NCBI GenBank assembly: GCA_005281725.1
Contig: SSBO01000012.1
Span: 2,710,194-2,774,193 of the forward strand
DNA from: Wuchereria bancrofti
Taxonomy: Eukaryota; Nematoda; Chromadorea; Rhabditida; Onchocercidae
Direction of reading: 5' to 3'
DNA: 64,000 bases
How positions within the stretch are numbered: position 1 is the stretch's first letter; every line of letters starts with the position of its first letter. The position numbers and the translations under genes are program-made. The notes beneath the pieces are model-generated. The model ran no database searches and was not told the origin of the DNA. It saw only the letters and a list, made by a program, of their open reading frames with translations. Below, piece after piece: positions 1 to 10,529 of the stretch.

Positions 1-1638
1 GCGTTATAATAAATTTCTATGATGATTAACTATTGAAAATAAAAGCAGTCAGAAGGTTTTTGAATATTCGATATTTCGAAGTTCATCCCATATTATTCAT
101 TAGCAAGTGAGGAAATTCTGCAAACTGTAGAGAACCCCGGAAATGAAAGTGAATATAGACCAGATGTCGATGATAATGCTCGTAATCTTTTGTAGCAGTG
201 TCCCACCACCATTTGTATTCCATATAAACAAGTACTTCATTTTGCAGGAGAACCGCAGATGAAACAAATTCAATTGCTTGGTAACATTTGCTCTTAGAAA
301 AAGAATTACTGTCACTACTGAAATTCACTCTACTAGTGAATGAACATTTTTCAAATAACAATATCAACCATTTTTTAAACCATAAATGTGAATGTGTCTG
401 TGTGTTGATGTATGCCTCCTACCTAATGAAGACGGAAGCAAATAAAGGCTCAATCTGAAAGGAATTAGGACAGTTTATTAATATTCGTTAAACCATAAAA
501 TACTACTCTTTTTTTATTCAACAAACTACGAATTATGGTTTAACAGAAACTCCATGTGCATATCAAACTTATCAGCAACACAGCACTTTAACAAATATTT
601 GTGCTAACATTTAAACTGAGCTCATGCAAAAAAAAGAAGTCCTGGAGCTTTATGTGTCTTTGAAAGGCAAATTGAACATTATCTCACGGCAGCTAGCCAT
701 CCGTTTTCGTCCATTATTGGTTCAAAGGATTAGCTGTTAACTTTCTCATCCCAGTAAAATTCCTAAAAACGAGATTCAAATTCACGCAGTACGGGATTTC
801 TGGGTTAAAATCAAATCTGGACGTTATAAAGTTCTAATTCAAATGAAACATCTACCATTACTTGAATATTACTGTTTTAGATCTCTGGTCACAATCACGT
901 GAAATAGGGGATTAAATAAATTATTTTGTGGCACTATACAACTTAACAGGCTTTAAGTAAGGATAATGCAAAAGGCAAAGCATTGTTGTGATTCAGTGAT
1001 ATAATCAATTGAGAAAAGAAATTTACAGACGGATGAACTTAACTGAATATGATGAGGTTTGCTATTCAAAGTATCATCTCAACAATGATTGATTAAAATC
1101 GGCATCGCAATATTCTAACACGCTAATGAGTAGATAAAACAGATGGCCAAAAAGCAAACTGATGATGAACCTAAATAATGTATTGAAGGAAATCACAAGA
1201 ACAGAGAATGATTGGTTGAAAAAGATGAATAAATAGGAAAAGACGGAAATATTCTATTAGCTTGAACTGATTATCATGTAATTTTCTTAATAAAAACAGC
1301 TTTCTGATAATCATTTCTGCATCACTTAAGTTGCAACATTTTAAGAGTATCAAAAAATGAGGAAACAATTGTAACAGATTATACCTGTTTAAGTGAGATT
1401 TATGAAAGCGAATTAAGAAAGAATTGAGATGGCATTTTAGTTTACTGCGTAGAATTCTAATACCACAAAAGTCTTCAATTTCATCCCATTCATTTTTCTC
1501 CAAAGAGAAAATTTTACTTGGTTTTATGCTTAAAATATATAAAATATATTGATCTGATTTTCATTTTTATCATAATTAATACGCTGCTCCAAAATGGATC
1601 ATTTTGCAAAAGTCTTCCCCTCACATATCGCATTATAA
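1..1638. other. Intergenic AT-rich DNA, no gene seen
   Basis: The short open frames here (largest about 110 codons on the minus strand near 1171-1503) lack codon bias, splice context or recognisable motifs. I see no RNA gene. The stretch next to 1639 is the 3' flank of the minus-strand deaminase gene. Confidence 0.6.
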
Positions 1639-1872
1639 TTAACCGATAGCTCCTTTATGAGCTAAGAACTCCAATAAGGTTTCAATTTCCACGTTAATGT
1701 TGGCAGTAGCACGACCGATTCGTTGCGCGATTTCATTCGTTTCACCATCATCAAATGATCGACCACAGAACGATGCCACCATTGCTTGCGCATTTGCATC
1801 ATCACTTAAATTCACATAACTAAAAAAGTAAATCACACCATCCATTTCCTCTTTTGCCCAGAAAACGTGGTC
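1639..1872 (-). other. Open in-frame extension after the deaminase gene's TGA (possible 3' exon or readthrough)
   Basis: After the TGA at 1875-1873 the same frame continues for 77 codons to TAA at 1641-1639. The content looks coding (acidic, ordinary composition, ending in FLAHKGAIG). A 60-base intron from a weak GT just upstream of the TGA to an AAAAG|AGG acceptor would remove the stop in frame. A 26-base GTGAGA intron would break the frame and is too short. It could instead be ordinary 3' UTR. Confidence 0.4.
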
Positions 1873-4800
1873 TCACTCGAGAACATTGCAAATATTCATC
1901 TGACTGTAACTCTTGTCAACATCAACAGAACACTTTCTCCCCATCTTGGATAAGCCAGTGAACAACACATTTTTAACAAATTTAATTTGTAATACTAAAG
2001 GAATTAATTGTAACCTGGCAACGGACATATTGCTCCCATTCTTGTGCTTATCCGAATGCCTTAGTAATAGCTTGTCACGTAACTCGAGCATGTCAATGAA
2101 GCTACGGCGCTTGCTTGGCGTTGAACGAATTTTATGCGGTGTTGCTGTCAGATCCAACTAAAAATCAAAAGAACAAATATTGGGTAGTTCTAGAAAAAAT
2201 TTAGATTTCAGAATGAATATTTCCAAAAATCCCCAACAACGTTTGGGATATCCGACAATATAACGAAAAAGAATTTTGAAATATGCCTTTGTCAAAAGTT
2301 TCCAATATATCTTAATCAGTGAAACAATGTGATTCGTACTTGTTTCAATGCATTGTTCAACTCTCCACACTTTGTTCGAATTTCTGAATAGTGCAGGATA
2401 GTGTTTTTAACGATTTCATGTATTTCGGCAACCCAAAACTTCATTGACAGACCGAGAGCACGCCTACACTCATTGATAAATGACTGAGATTGCGCTACTG
2501 CTTTATCAAGATTGTGACTGTTCCATAACTGAATATGAATCGCTTATAAAATTTCTGCATTGCATTTGAATAATCTGACTTCGTTTTATTAGCCCTCGAG
2601 TTATTCCAATCATTATAAGTTTCTATTTACTTGAGTAGCATCTGAATAACTCTGCAAAGGCAAAATTTAAAATATACACGTATACGTACCTGCAGATATT
2701 CTCCTTTGTGATCAGCGTGTGGAGTCCAGTCCATCACCGCAGACCAATCCTTGAGCAATAATGGTTCGACCTAAATATTACTATCGCTAACCAAAACTAA
2801 GCAGTTTCAAGAAAAACAACAAAAGATTGTTTGTTTTTTTCTATATAATTTATGTCACAGCGAGAAAACTCAAATGTTAAACGTCATGACCGAGAAGTTT
2901 ATTTCGTGTAAAATGGATGAGCATTAAAAATTCCAAATCCTCATGAAATATTTCACGAGGTAAAATTCAGATAATCAATCACAGCGGAAAGCAATGAGTC
3001 GAGCTAATATAAATAAAATTTAGAAAAGTCTCATGAAAACGAAAGAGAAGCAAACTTTTATGCCAGCTTGAAGCATGCAGAGAATACCCTGCTTCGTATA
3101 GAGATCACCGCGGTTCAAATGTGGATATAAAAATTTGACAGTCATTTTAACATCCACTTTACTAAGCTCCTTGCGGATTTTAGATAGTAATAAACCCAGC
3201 AACTTTGCGCAAGCTTTATTGCTCTTGCATTCATCTACCACCTCACATTTAGGATCACAGTCCTGGTGAAAACATGGACTCTTGGATACGTATATCACTG
3301 CTTCGAAGAGATCCACCTACAACTTTGAATTGCTTACAGATTACTTTCTTTTTATGTCTTTTTTTTTAATAAACAGCTTTATATCTTTTTTTCAAGTCAG
3401 GTAAACTCAAAGAATAAAATAAAGGAGAAAAAATTCCTTTGCTTTGAGTCAAGCGATAAAGAGAAAATTAAAAGCAATGGACCTTATATTTAGAAATGAG
3501 ATCATAAATGGCAGCAACAAGTTGCTCTTCAACATGAAGTTCACTTCGGCTTTCATGATAGAAATCACCCCGATATATGTAATCATCACCGATTAGTGTA
3601 AGAATCAATCCACTACTTTCATTCTTATGTTCTAGGAAACAACTTTGCACATGTTTCGGGACATGAAATTTCGATGGCCCATTTGTACAGTCACCATTGC
3701 ACTTGCAGCTAAAATATAAGTCTATAACGGATCATATTCTGCTGCTCAGTCTAATCCAAACTTAATTCCTGCAATTCAATCTGATCTGAATTCAATTCCT
3801 GACAAATAAAGCAATGATAATAAAAGGTAGGTAATTAGAATTCATACCTGCTGTTACAAAACTCATACATTATGCGACATGGACATTCTTTCTTCACGCA
3901 TTGTTTTTTTCCTTTAGTGCACTGACAACCTTGTGTTGACTTCGCACTCTGCAATATTTCTGGCTTATGATGCAAAAACAGTATCTGTGACCTTTACACT
4001 AAGGACCATTTCTCAGTGCCACTTTTGGATTTGTCAGGAATTCCTAGCTAAAATGGGCACTGATTTTTAAACAAGCTTATAAGAGGATGAAGTGTTATCT
4101 ATAACAGTTAATTTAGAAACTACTAGTTTGGATCCTATCTCTTCCTTGGAGAAATTTGATTTAAAATTTCAGGTTCCTATTTAAAGAATGTTGAAGATCC
4201 TTTACTGTAAGTCTACCTTGAGCACTTTTTTCTGTGGCTCTTTATTCTTGCATATCTGTTTACAGGCACAAAGTTTACTACATGGTTCCTTGATCCGCAA
4301 GCAGTCACATCGTTCCGATTTAGAACATGCATTCTTTGCCGGTCTTGCTGGATCAGTTTCACATGAACATTTGCATATTGCTTGATTGAGGCAATCACCA
4401 CGGTACCTGCAGTAGGAACATCTGGGCAAATACTCTTAACTTTTATAGTTTAATTAGAAAATAAATATTGCAGCTGTGTTCTAATGGGCGGATGATACTT
4501 ACTATATATCTTTAAAAGATTTGTGAAAACAAAAATCGGCAAATTTTCATTATTTCCTTAATGAAGAAGTGAGACTGTTACAATTGTTCTACACATCAGT
4601 TTCCCCACGAGTCAAAAGGCCGAAATGTTTGAAACTATCGGCTATCCAGTAGAGATTTTATTTTTATGACTTTCCAAGCCTTTCTAGCTCTTAACCAAAG
4701 CGCTATTATCCTAGTTGCAGCTTTCACTATTTCCTTAATGAAGAAGTGAGACTGTTACAACTGTTCTACACATCAGTTTCCTTACGATTTTCATGACCGC

Positions 4801-5592
4801 TTAATCGGCAGACTTACTAAAATTATTAGTAGTTCAAATTGACCAATTCTCACCAACAAAGAATTACATATTCTCGAATTACTAAGTTCTTAAGAAATGT
4901 GATAATTTCTTAAACTGAGACTTCAATCAGTATAAAATATTAATTACAAACTGAGACGTCAGACAATGGACAACTTATGATTTGGGACAACAGTGGAGAG
5001 CTCATTTGAAAATAATGGTTGCATGTGTATGTGTGTGTGTCTATGTTATGTATACTTAAGAGATTTCTTTCTTCTGATCGATTTAATTCTAAGTTATTCA
5101 AAGTTTGTAATGAAGAGGAAGTAATGTAGCTAATATGATCATTTATAGCTTCCGCAAAGCGGTATTTCATTCCCTGAGAATTCCGCTTAAAATAATAGTT
5201 AAAGCAAAAAGAGGTGCCATGCTGACTTGTTTCAACCAACTGAACAACATGAGTTTTATTCAGTGCAATCCTAGTGGACAATTCGAATTTCTCATTTCTG
5301 AATCATTAAAATTGTCGAAAAAGCACCAGTGAATGATTGAAAAAAATAGAAATTGGCAGTACCTTGCTGACTCACAATGCTCATCGCACATACGTCGTGC
5401 ACCATAACATGGACAGGAATCCGATGAACACCGGTTCTGTGCCGTAAGACAATCACAACAAAACTGAGACGAAGCGGCCGGTTTGCTCATGGCTGAAACC
5501 GCCTCTGCTCGACTCTGGTTCCAGATCGATACGTCACACTTAGGGGATGCTTCAAGTAACTCTTGCAATTGAATTCGTCCAATGTTCACACT
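1873..5592 (-). CDS. AID/APOBEC-like cytidine deaminase with three N-terminal CXC cysteine repeats (multi-exon)
   Basis: Eight phase-consistent exons, minus strand: 5592-5363, 4421-4217, 3948-3848, 3708-3483, 3316-3056, 2770-2690, 2528-2340, 2157-1873 (at least 525 residues; the 5' end is unresolved). Exons 1-4 carry three units of the form CxC-x6-C-x4/5-CxC-x6-C-x3-C, as in TSO1/tesmin/MSL2 CXC domains, which bind DNA in known families; the third reads CQC..C..CPC..C..CKC. Exons 4-7 hold a deaminase core: H-V-E (3536-3528), 28 residues, P-C-x4-C (3277-3257), then a helix, the strand KMTVKFLYP, the helix QGILCMLQAGI and KDW. This is the AID/APOBEC signature HxE-x(23-28)-PC-x(2-4)-C with the typical RLY..GL..L..AGV-like strand and helix. 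The expected role is zinc-dependent cytosine deamination of DNA or RNA; DNA targeting through CXC is inferred. A Cys-rich insert (PKCEVVDEC...KAC) follows the PC-x4-C. An in-frame TGA ends exon 8, yet the frame stays open beyond it. The family call rests on motif order, not on a search. Confidence 0.85.
4546..4780. repeat. 59-bp direct repeat, two copies, inside an intron
   Basis: Copies lie at about 4546-4604 and 4722-4780 and differ at two bases. Both contain TTCCTTAATGAAGAAGTGAG. They sit in the intron between the first two recognised exons of the deaminase gene. No coding or mobile-element features are seen. Confidence 0.85.
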
Positions 5593-5732
5593 CTAAAATA
5601 CAATTGGCATACCAGTCTCTCCCTCTACATCTTAATCATTTCCTCATGATGAACAACGACATATAACATGGACATAATGTGATCGAATACGCACACACTA
5701 GTTTAGCCATTGGTCCTCATTAGAATTTTATT

Positions 5733-6068
5733 TTGCAATTACTTGTAAAGAGGTGTCGTGATGCTGTAACTAGCGTCTCGATTGCGACGACTCTTGGCAC
5801 AGCCTGCCCTCATTATGCCTATTCGACCACATCAAGCGTTAAAACCACCAAGCGTAAGAGCCTTCCTTTCCGAACATGCTTTGTTAACTGTGCCAATGAG
5901 ATAAAGCCAACACATTACATGCGCCGTATTCTTTTCCCAGAGTATCCGCCCCGAACATCAAGATTCTTACTCAATGCTCCATTTTGCCCACGAGGTACCG
6001 TCTATGTAACCCTTTTATGTAAACATGAGTTTGTCAACCATTCTCTTCAGTTCACCTTTGACCACAAC
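5733..6068 (+). other. Orphan exon-like ORF, unidentified
   Basis: A 120-codon plus-strand frame lies in DNA richer in G+C than its surroundings. It has an AAAG acceptor-like site near 5750 and a perfect GTAAGT donor at 6069. The product would be Cys-, Thr- and Arg-containing, with no family I recognise and no further plus-strand exons seen before the assembly gap. An alternative reading is on the minus strand: an ATG at 5818 begins MRAGCAKSRRNRDASYSITT, with a GT donor near 5752, and could be a first exon of the deaminase gene. Only one interpretation can be right. Confidence 0.3.
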
Positions 6069-6227
6069 GTAAGTTTGCACAGCATCACTTTATAATGTAT
6101 ATTTAAATTCTCTGAAGTAAAGAAACGAATTTTTTCCTATTTACATGATTAAAATATATGATCTTCTATGTATTTCATTAAGCGCCATTAATTATTTGCT
6201 GAAGTAAGTTTTCTTATTGTGCCACAT

Positions 6228-6229
<2 letters not shown>

Positions 6230-6274
<45 letters not shown>

Positions 6275-6289
6275 CATAATAATAATAAT
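6230..6289. repeat. AAT trinucleotide microsatellite
   Basis: Nearly pure AAT/ATA repeats with one interruption (AATCAT). It belongs to the same satellite tract that flanks the assembly gap. Confidence 0.95.
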
Positions 6290-6453
6290 TGGCCTAGTTA
6301 TTGTTGTGAAATTTGAAATTTAAATGTTTTCTCTGTTATATCTTCTGTGCTGACCATAGTATTGACAATGTCGATAATGATGATAATAATAATAATTGTG
6401 ACAGTACTACAATTATGACCGTCTGATGATGATGATAATGGTTCCTGTTGGTA

Positions 6454-7158
6454 NNNNNNNNNNNNNNNNNNNNNNNNNNNNNNNNNNNNNNNNNNNNNNN
6501 NNNNNNNNNNNNNNNNNNNNNNNNNNNNNNNNNNNNNNNNNNNNNNNNNNNNNNNNNNNNNNNNNNNNNNNNNNNNNNNNNNNNNNNNNNNNNNNNNNNN
6601 NNNNNNNNNNNNNNNNNNNNNNNNNNNNNNNNNNNNNNNNNNNNNNNNNNNNNNNNNNNNNNNNNNNNNNNNNNNNNNNNNNNNNNNNNNNNNNNNNNNN
6701 NNNNNNNNNNNNNNNNNNNNNNNNNNNNNNNNNNNNNNNNNNNNNNNNNNNNNNNNNNNNNNNNNNNNNNNNNNNNNNNNNNNNNNNNNNNNNNNNNNNN
6801 NNNNNNNNNNNNNNNNNNNNNNNNNNNNNNNNNNNNNNNNNNNNNNNNNNNNNNNNNNNNNNNNNNNNNNNNNNNNNNNNNNNNNNNNNNNNNNNNNNNN
6901 NNNNNNNNNNNNNNNNNNNNNNNNNNNNNNNNNNNNNNNNNNNNNNNNNNNNNNNNNNNNNNNNNNNNNNNNNNNNNNNNNNNNNNNNNNNNNNNNNNNN
7001 NNNNNNNNNNNNNNNNNNNNNNNNNNNNNNNNNNNNNNNNNNNNNNNNNNNNNNNNNNNNNNNNNNNNNNNNNNNNNNNNNNNNNNNNNNNNNNNNNNNN
7101 NNNNNNNNNNNNNNNNNNNNNNNNNNNNNNNNNNNNNNNNNNNNNNNNNNNNNNNNNN
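6454..7158. other. Assembly gap (705 N)
   Basis: A run of N inside a trinucleotide-repeat region. Any open frame called across it is meaningless. The gap probably reflects collapse of the AAT array. Confidence 0.99.
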
Positions 7159-7246
<88 letters not shown>

Positions 7247-7418
7247 GTAATAATAATAATAATAATAATGATAACAATAATAATAATAATAATGATAATA
7301 ATAACAATACAATAATAATAATAACAATAATAATAATAAATAATAATAATAACAATAATAATAAATAATAATAATAGTAATAATAATAATAATGATAATA
7401 ATAATAAATAATAATAAT
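7159..7418. repeat. AAT microsatellite with variant units
   Basis: About 260 bases of AAT repeats, pure next to the gap. Further right it is increasingly interspersed with GATAAT, AACAAT and AATAAAT variants, as in an ageing array. Confidence 0.95.
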
Positions 7419-7462
7419 ATTGTGGTCTCTTAACAAATAACATGTGGTTTAAATTTGCTAAA

Positions 7463-7789
7463 CTAGCACAATTCGCAAAAAGGAAGGATTACAAATAAGC
7501 CAAGGAAAAATGTATAACAGTCTTATGTTAGCTCAATTTTGCAAAAAATACTCATTTAAATTCCTAGCTTTGACAGATGTTAACCTTTGATTTTTCATAC
7601 TATCCCACACTGAGGAGCTAATTTTNCTAGCACAATTCGCAAAAAGGAAGGATTACAAATAAGCCAAGGAAAAATGTATAACAGTCTTATGTTAGCTCAA
7701 TTTTGCAAAAAATACTCATTTAAATTCCTAGCTTTGACAGATGTTAACCTTTGATTTTTCATACTATCCCACACTGAGGAGCTAATTTT
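7463..7789. repeat. 163-bp perfect tandem duplication flanking a single N
   Basis: 7463-7625 and 7627-7789 are the same 163 bases, starting CTAGCACAATTCGC and ending GAGCTAATTTT, separated by one N at 7626. This is the pattern of two contig ends that overlap but were joined with a placeholder N, so the duplication is probably not real. Confidence 0.95.
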
Positions 7790-8152
7790 CCAATGCAATA
7801 AAAAATTTTTAGCATTTTTAACGATAATTTTTCATTATCTATTATCGATAGTAAGTTTTATGCAGTAACAATATCATATTTCACACTTAGAAATTAATAC
7901 ACATTTTTTGCGCAATGTTCGGTTCCGAAAAACTAAGTGAATTTTTAAAAGTCTACGAGGAAAAATATGGAAACTTATATTTTTTGCTGGTCTTATTAGT
8001 TATTATTACAGGAAATGTCGCACTTTAGAAATGCATTTAAAAAAAAACAACTGAACTTTTCGGGAAAGAGAACTGGTGTTTGTGTCATGAGATATGTTTT
8101 GCTCTTTCATTGATTTTTTCGAATTTCATAAGCATGAAAACAACTTTCGCAA

Positions 8153-8190
8153 CCTCCAGAAGATTATCTTTAAAGATAACCTTCTGGAGG
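8153..8190. repeat. 38-bp near-perfect palindrome
   Basis: Two 19-base arms (starting CCTCCAGAAG, ending CTTCTGGAGG) meet with no spacer and one mismatch. No gene or terminal-repeat structure is attached. It could form a cruciform, or be a short foldback relic. Confidence 0.85.
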
Positions 8191-8700
8191 AATTTTTCAT
8201 ATCTTGAAAAATGTGAGAAGTATTCGTCAATTCATTACGAGAAATTCTGCTTTCCCTAATTTCGAATTCTCTAATACTTATTTACGGCATCGAAGTGAGC
8301 ATTTTAGAAAATTGCATGCATCGGAGTTTCCTAATGAATTGCGCTACTTCGATAAAATTTGAATAGTACTGGTGATTAGGCAATTATCATAGCTTTTCAC
8401 AGCAGGGCAGCTGAGACACATAATTATTTAACTCTTTTTCCAAATTATATTATTCATCGCTTTACTTCATATATAATCGAGTAATTGAATCTGATTATAA
8501 TAACCAAAACCCATCATTTCTTATACTACCTGTATTATCTATTTCCCTTTTAACTGATGTTCCCATAGAATTATCAAGTTCGAAAAGTATAATACTTTTT
8601 TGTTATATCAGGGATATATAATAAACTGAAAAACTAAACTGAATTGCGTGTTAAAATTATATTTGCCCAACTTTTGAGCAGTTAAGTGAAAAGAACAAAC

Positions 8701-8814
8701 CATATCACAACAGGGATAGCTCAAGGGTATTGTTGTACTCGAATAATGCGCCGGCGAACTTCGAGATCTATAATGTAGATCTGGGATTGACAACGGTCCT
8801 TCCGGGAGGGACAT
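8701..8814 (-). CDS. Candidate first coding exon of a minus-strand gene (partial)
   Basis: A TATTTTCAG acceptor-like site on the minus strand is followed 24 bases later by an ATG at 8814, a 38-codon frame beginning MSLPEGPLSIPDLHYRSRSS, and a GT at 8700. The site would suit cis-splicing or spliced-leader addition. The phase at the donor (0) matches the deaminase exon at 5592, so this could be its 5' exon across a 3.1 kb intron holding the microsatellite and gap. That link is unproven. An overlapping hydrophobic frame on the same strand (8966-8721) is a competing reading. Confidence 0.3.
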
Positions 8815-10373
8815 AGTTTCGTTCCTGCTTTCAGATTACTGAAAATATGCATCAATACACACGGAATCATTGCTGCTAAGCATGAAAGCACTAGGAAAGA
8901 GTTACATAAAAATAAATCTGGTTGAACTAATTGTATTTTGCATTTGACTATAGTTAAATGTACCAATATTCCTTTCGAAATATTTTACGGACTCACTACT
9001 GCATTAAAATTAAATTTGGTTAGAACTTATTTATGACCGACAATAGTTTAAACAAGGCAATGTCATTTGCTCAAAAAGACCATAAAACGGATCACTTCAT
9101 ATACCCATCATGCTTTCTAGCAAGAACAATACAGGAACATTGATATGAAGTTATGTTCCCAAAAGTATTATGAAAAAAGCTTACGTGGATATGATTCATA
9201 ATATTCTTACAATTTGCAGTGAAGCTAGTTATGTGCTTACATTCTTATGTTTTGATATTCATTTAGTTATGTTTTACGATTTCATTTCATTAATAGATAT
9301 GAATTTAGTGATAAATTCATATCAATAGGAAAAAACTTTTTAAATGACCGGTAACATTCGACAGCAACGAAATTCTGATTTATAGAACGAAATTTTCACA
9401 AATTTCATCGTCATTTTACGATGATCTTCATTATATTTGAACAAACGAAATCGTAAAAGTAATATATTTTAATCAGCTGTACGAATTCAACCATTATTTA
9501 GTCTATTTTAATTTAACCGTTCCAGTTTTTTTTAAACTAAAAAAAAGCAAGTAAAATATAAAGCTTTCTCGAGGTAGTTATAGTTGTAACAGTTAAAGAA
9601 GAAAAAGTGAAAGGAAGCAGCAAAACAGCAAAGTTCGCTAAACCAATTGGGAGTAACGATAAGACATCAAATTTTGGAGTAGGATATAATATAACATTCT
9701 TCCTTCCGTCCAAACTGTGCCGAATTGGTCCCTCGCGACTCCAACTTATATGTTTTTGGTCAACAAATTAATGATATCAAGATGTAGTGTTATTGCTATA
9801 CATGCACTTGTCACTGGTTAGCTGAATGATTAAATGACAACTTTCGGAAATTAATGTTTTCGTACTTGAAAAATGGAGTTTCTTGTTGAATATTCTCCGA
9901 ATTCATTAAAGTTTTAGAAACATCAATGATGTCTCGAAAACAACGAAAGAATAATGAGACCAGACAGGATATGTGTGAAAGTTGATGGACAATGAACTGC
10001 TAGCAATGGAAATATTACTTATAAAATGAGTAAGTTTTTGAAGGAAATTGATAATATTTACATATATTTCAATAAATTTGACAAAATCAGCATTTTAAAG
10101 GATTTAAAAGATACAAACTTTATGCTAAGATTGAAATCGAAAAAGGAAATTGCTCAGATGTCAGTAAAAAAAACTGTAACGTCCAAGCATAAAGAATATA
10201 TCGCAGATATATTTCCGTGCTTGCAATTACTCTTATTAACTTTTCATGGTTGCTGCAGTATCACTTTTAATAATCCTTATCAATCTATGTATGTTATCAA
10301 TCTCTATTGTTTTCATTCCGACCTCTCTTATTCTCTTTGCTCTCAATGCATCCCTCTTACTCTCACGGAGAGC
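8815..10373. other. Intergenic, no gene supported
   Basis: AT-rich DNA. A 116-codon plus-strand frame at 10026-10376 is Lys/Ile/Asn-rich, lacks family motifs, and ends just before the RAB3GAP1 5' region. I treat it as chance or 5' UTR sequence. Confidence 0.5.
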
Positions 10374-10529
10374 TAGTTAACGTCGTACTGTCGGCTGCGT
10401 TAAAAACGTGCCAAGCTTGGAGAGCGGGGAGAACGCCCGCTAATGTGTAAAGTTGTAGTATAAGCATTTGAGGTGGTAAGCTGAAGGGAATATAAGATAT
10501 GTAGTATTATTGCAGGATAGCCACCTGAT
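10374..10529 (+). promoter_or_regulatory. GC/CpG-rich patch upstream of RAB3GAP1 and likely splice-leader acceptor
   Basis: About 70 bases from 10374 are conspicuously CpG-rich (CGTCGTACTGTCGGCTGCG and on) in a background of roughly 30% G+C. A TTATTGCAG acceptor sits at about 10507-10515, 14 bases before the start codon. In nematodes such an isolated acceptor just upstream of the ATG often marks trans-splicing, so this is likely the promoter/outron. Inference only. Confidence 0.4.

Noticed and set aside
1846..1880. 26-base intron with GTGAGA donor removing the deaminase TGA
   Set aside because: Shorter than known nematode introns, and the resulting frame does not match the downstream open frame.
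6298..7443. Long open frames (245-381 codons) on both strands
   Set aside because: They consist of AAT-repeat translation (poly-Ile, -Leu, -Tyr, -Asn) joined through the run of N; not genes.
10026..10376. 116-codon plus-strand ORF before RAB3GAP1
   Set aside because: Lys/Ile/Asn-rich composition, no motif, and no splice link to the gene; chance or untranslated sequence is more likely.
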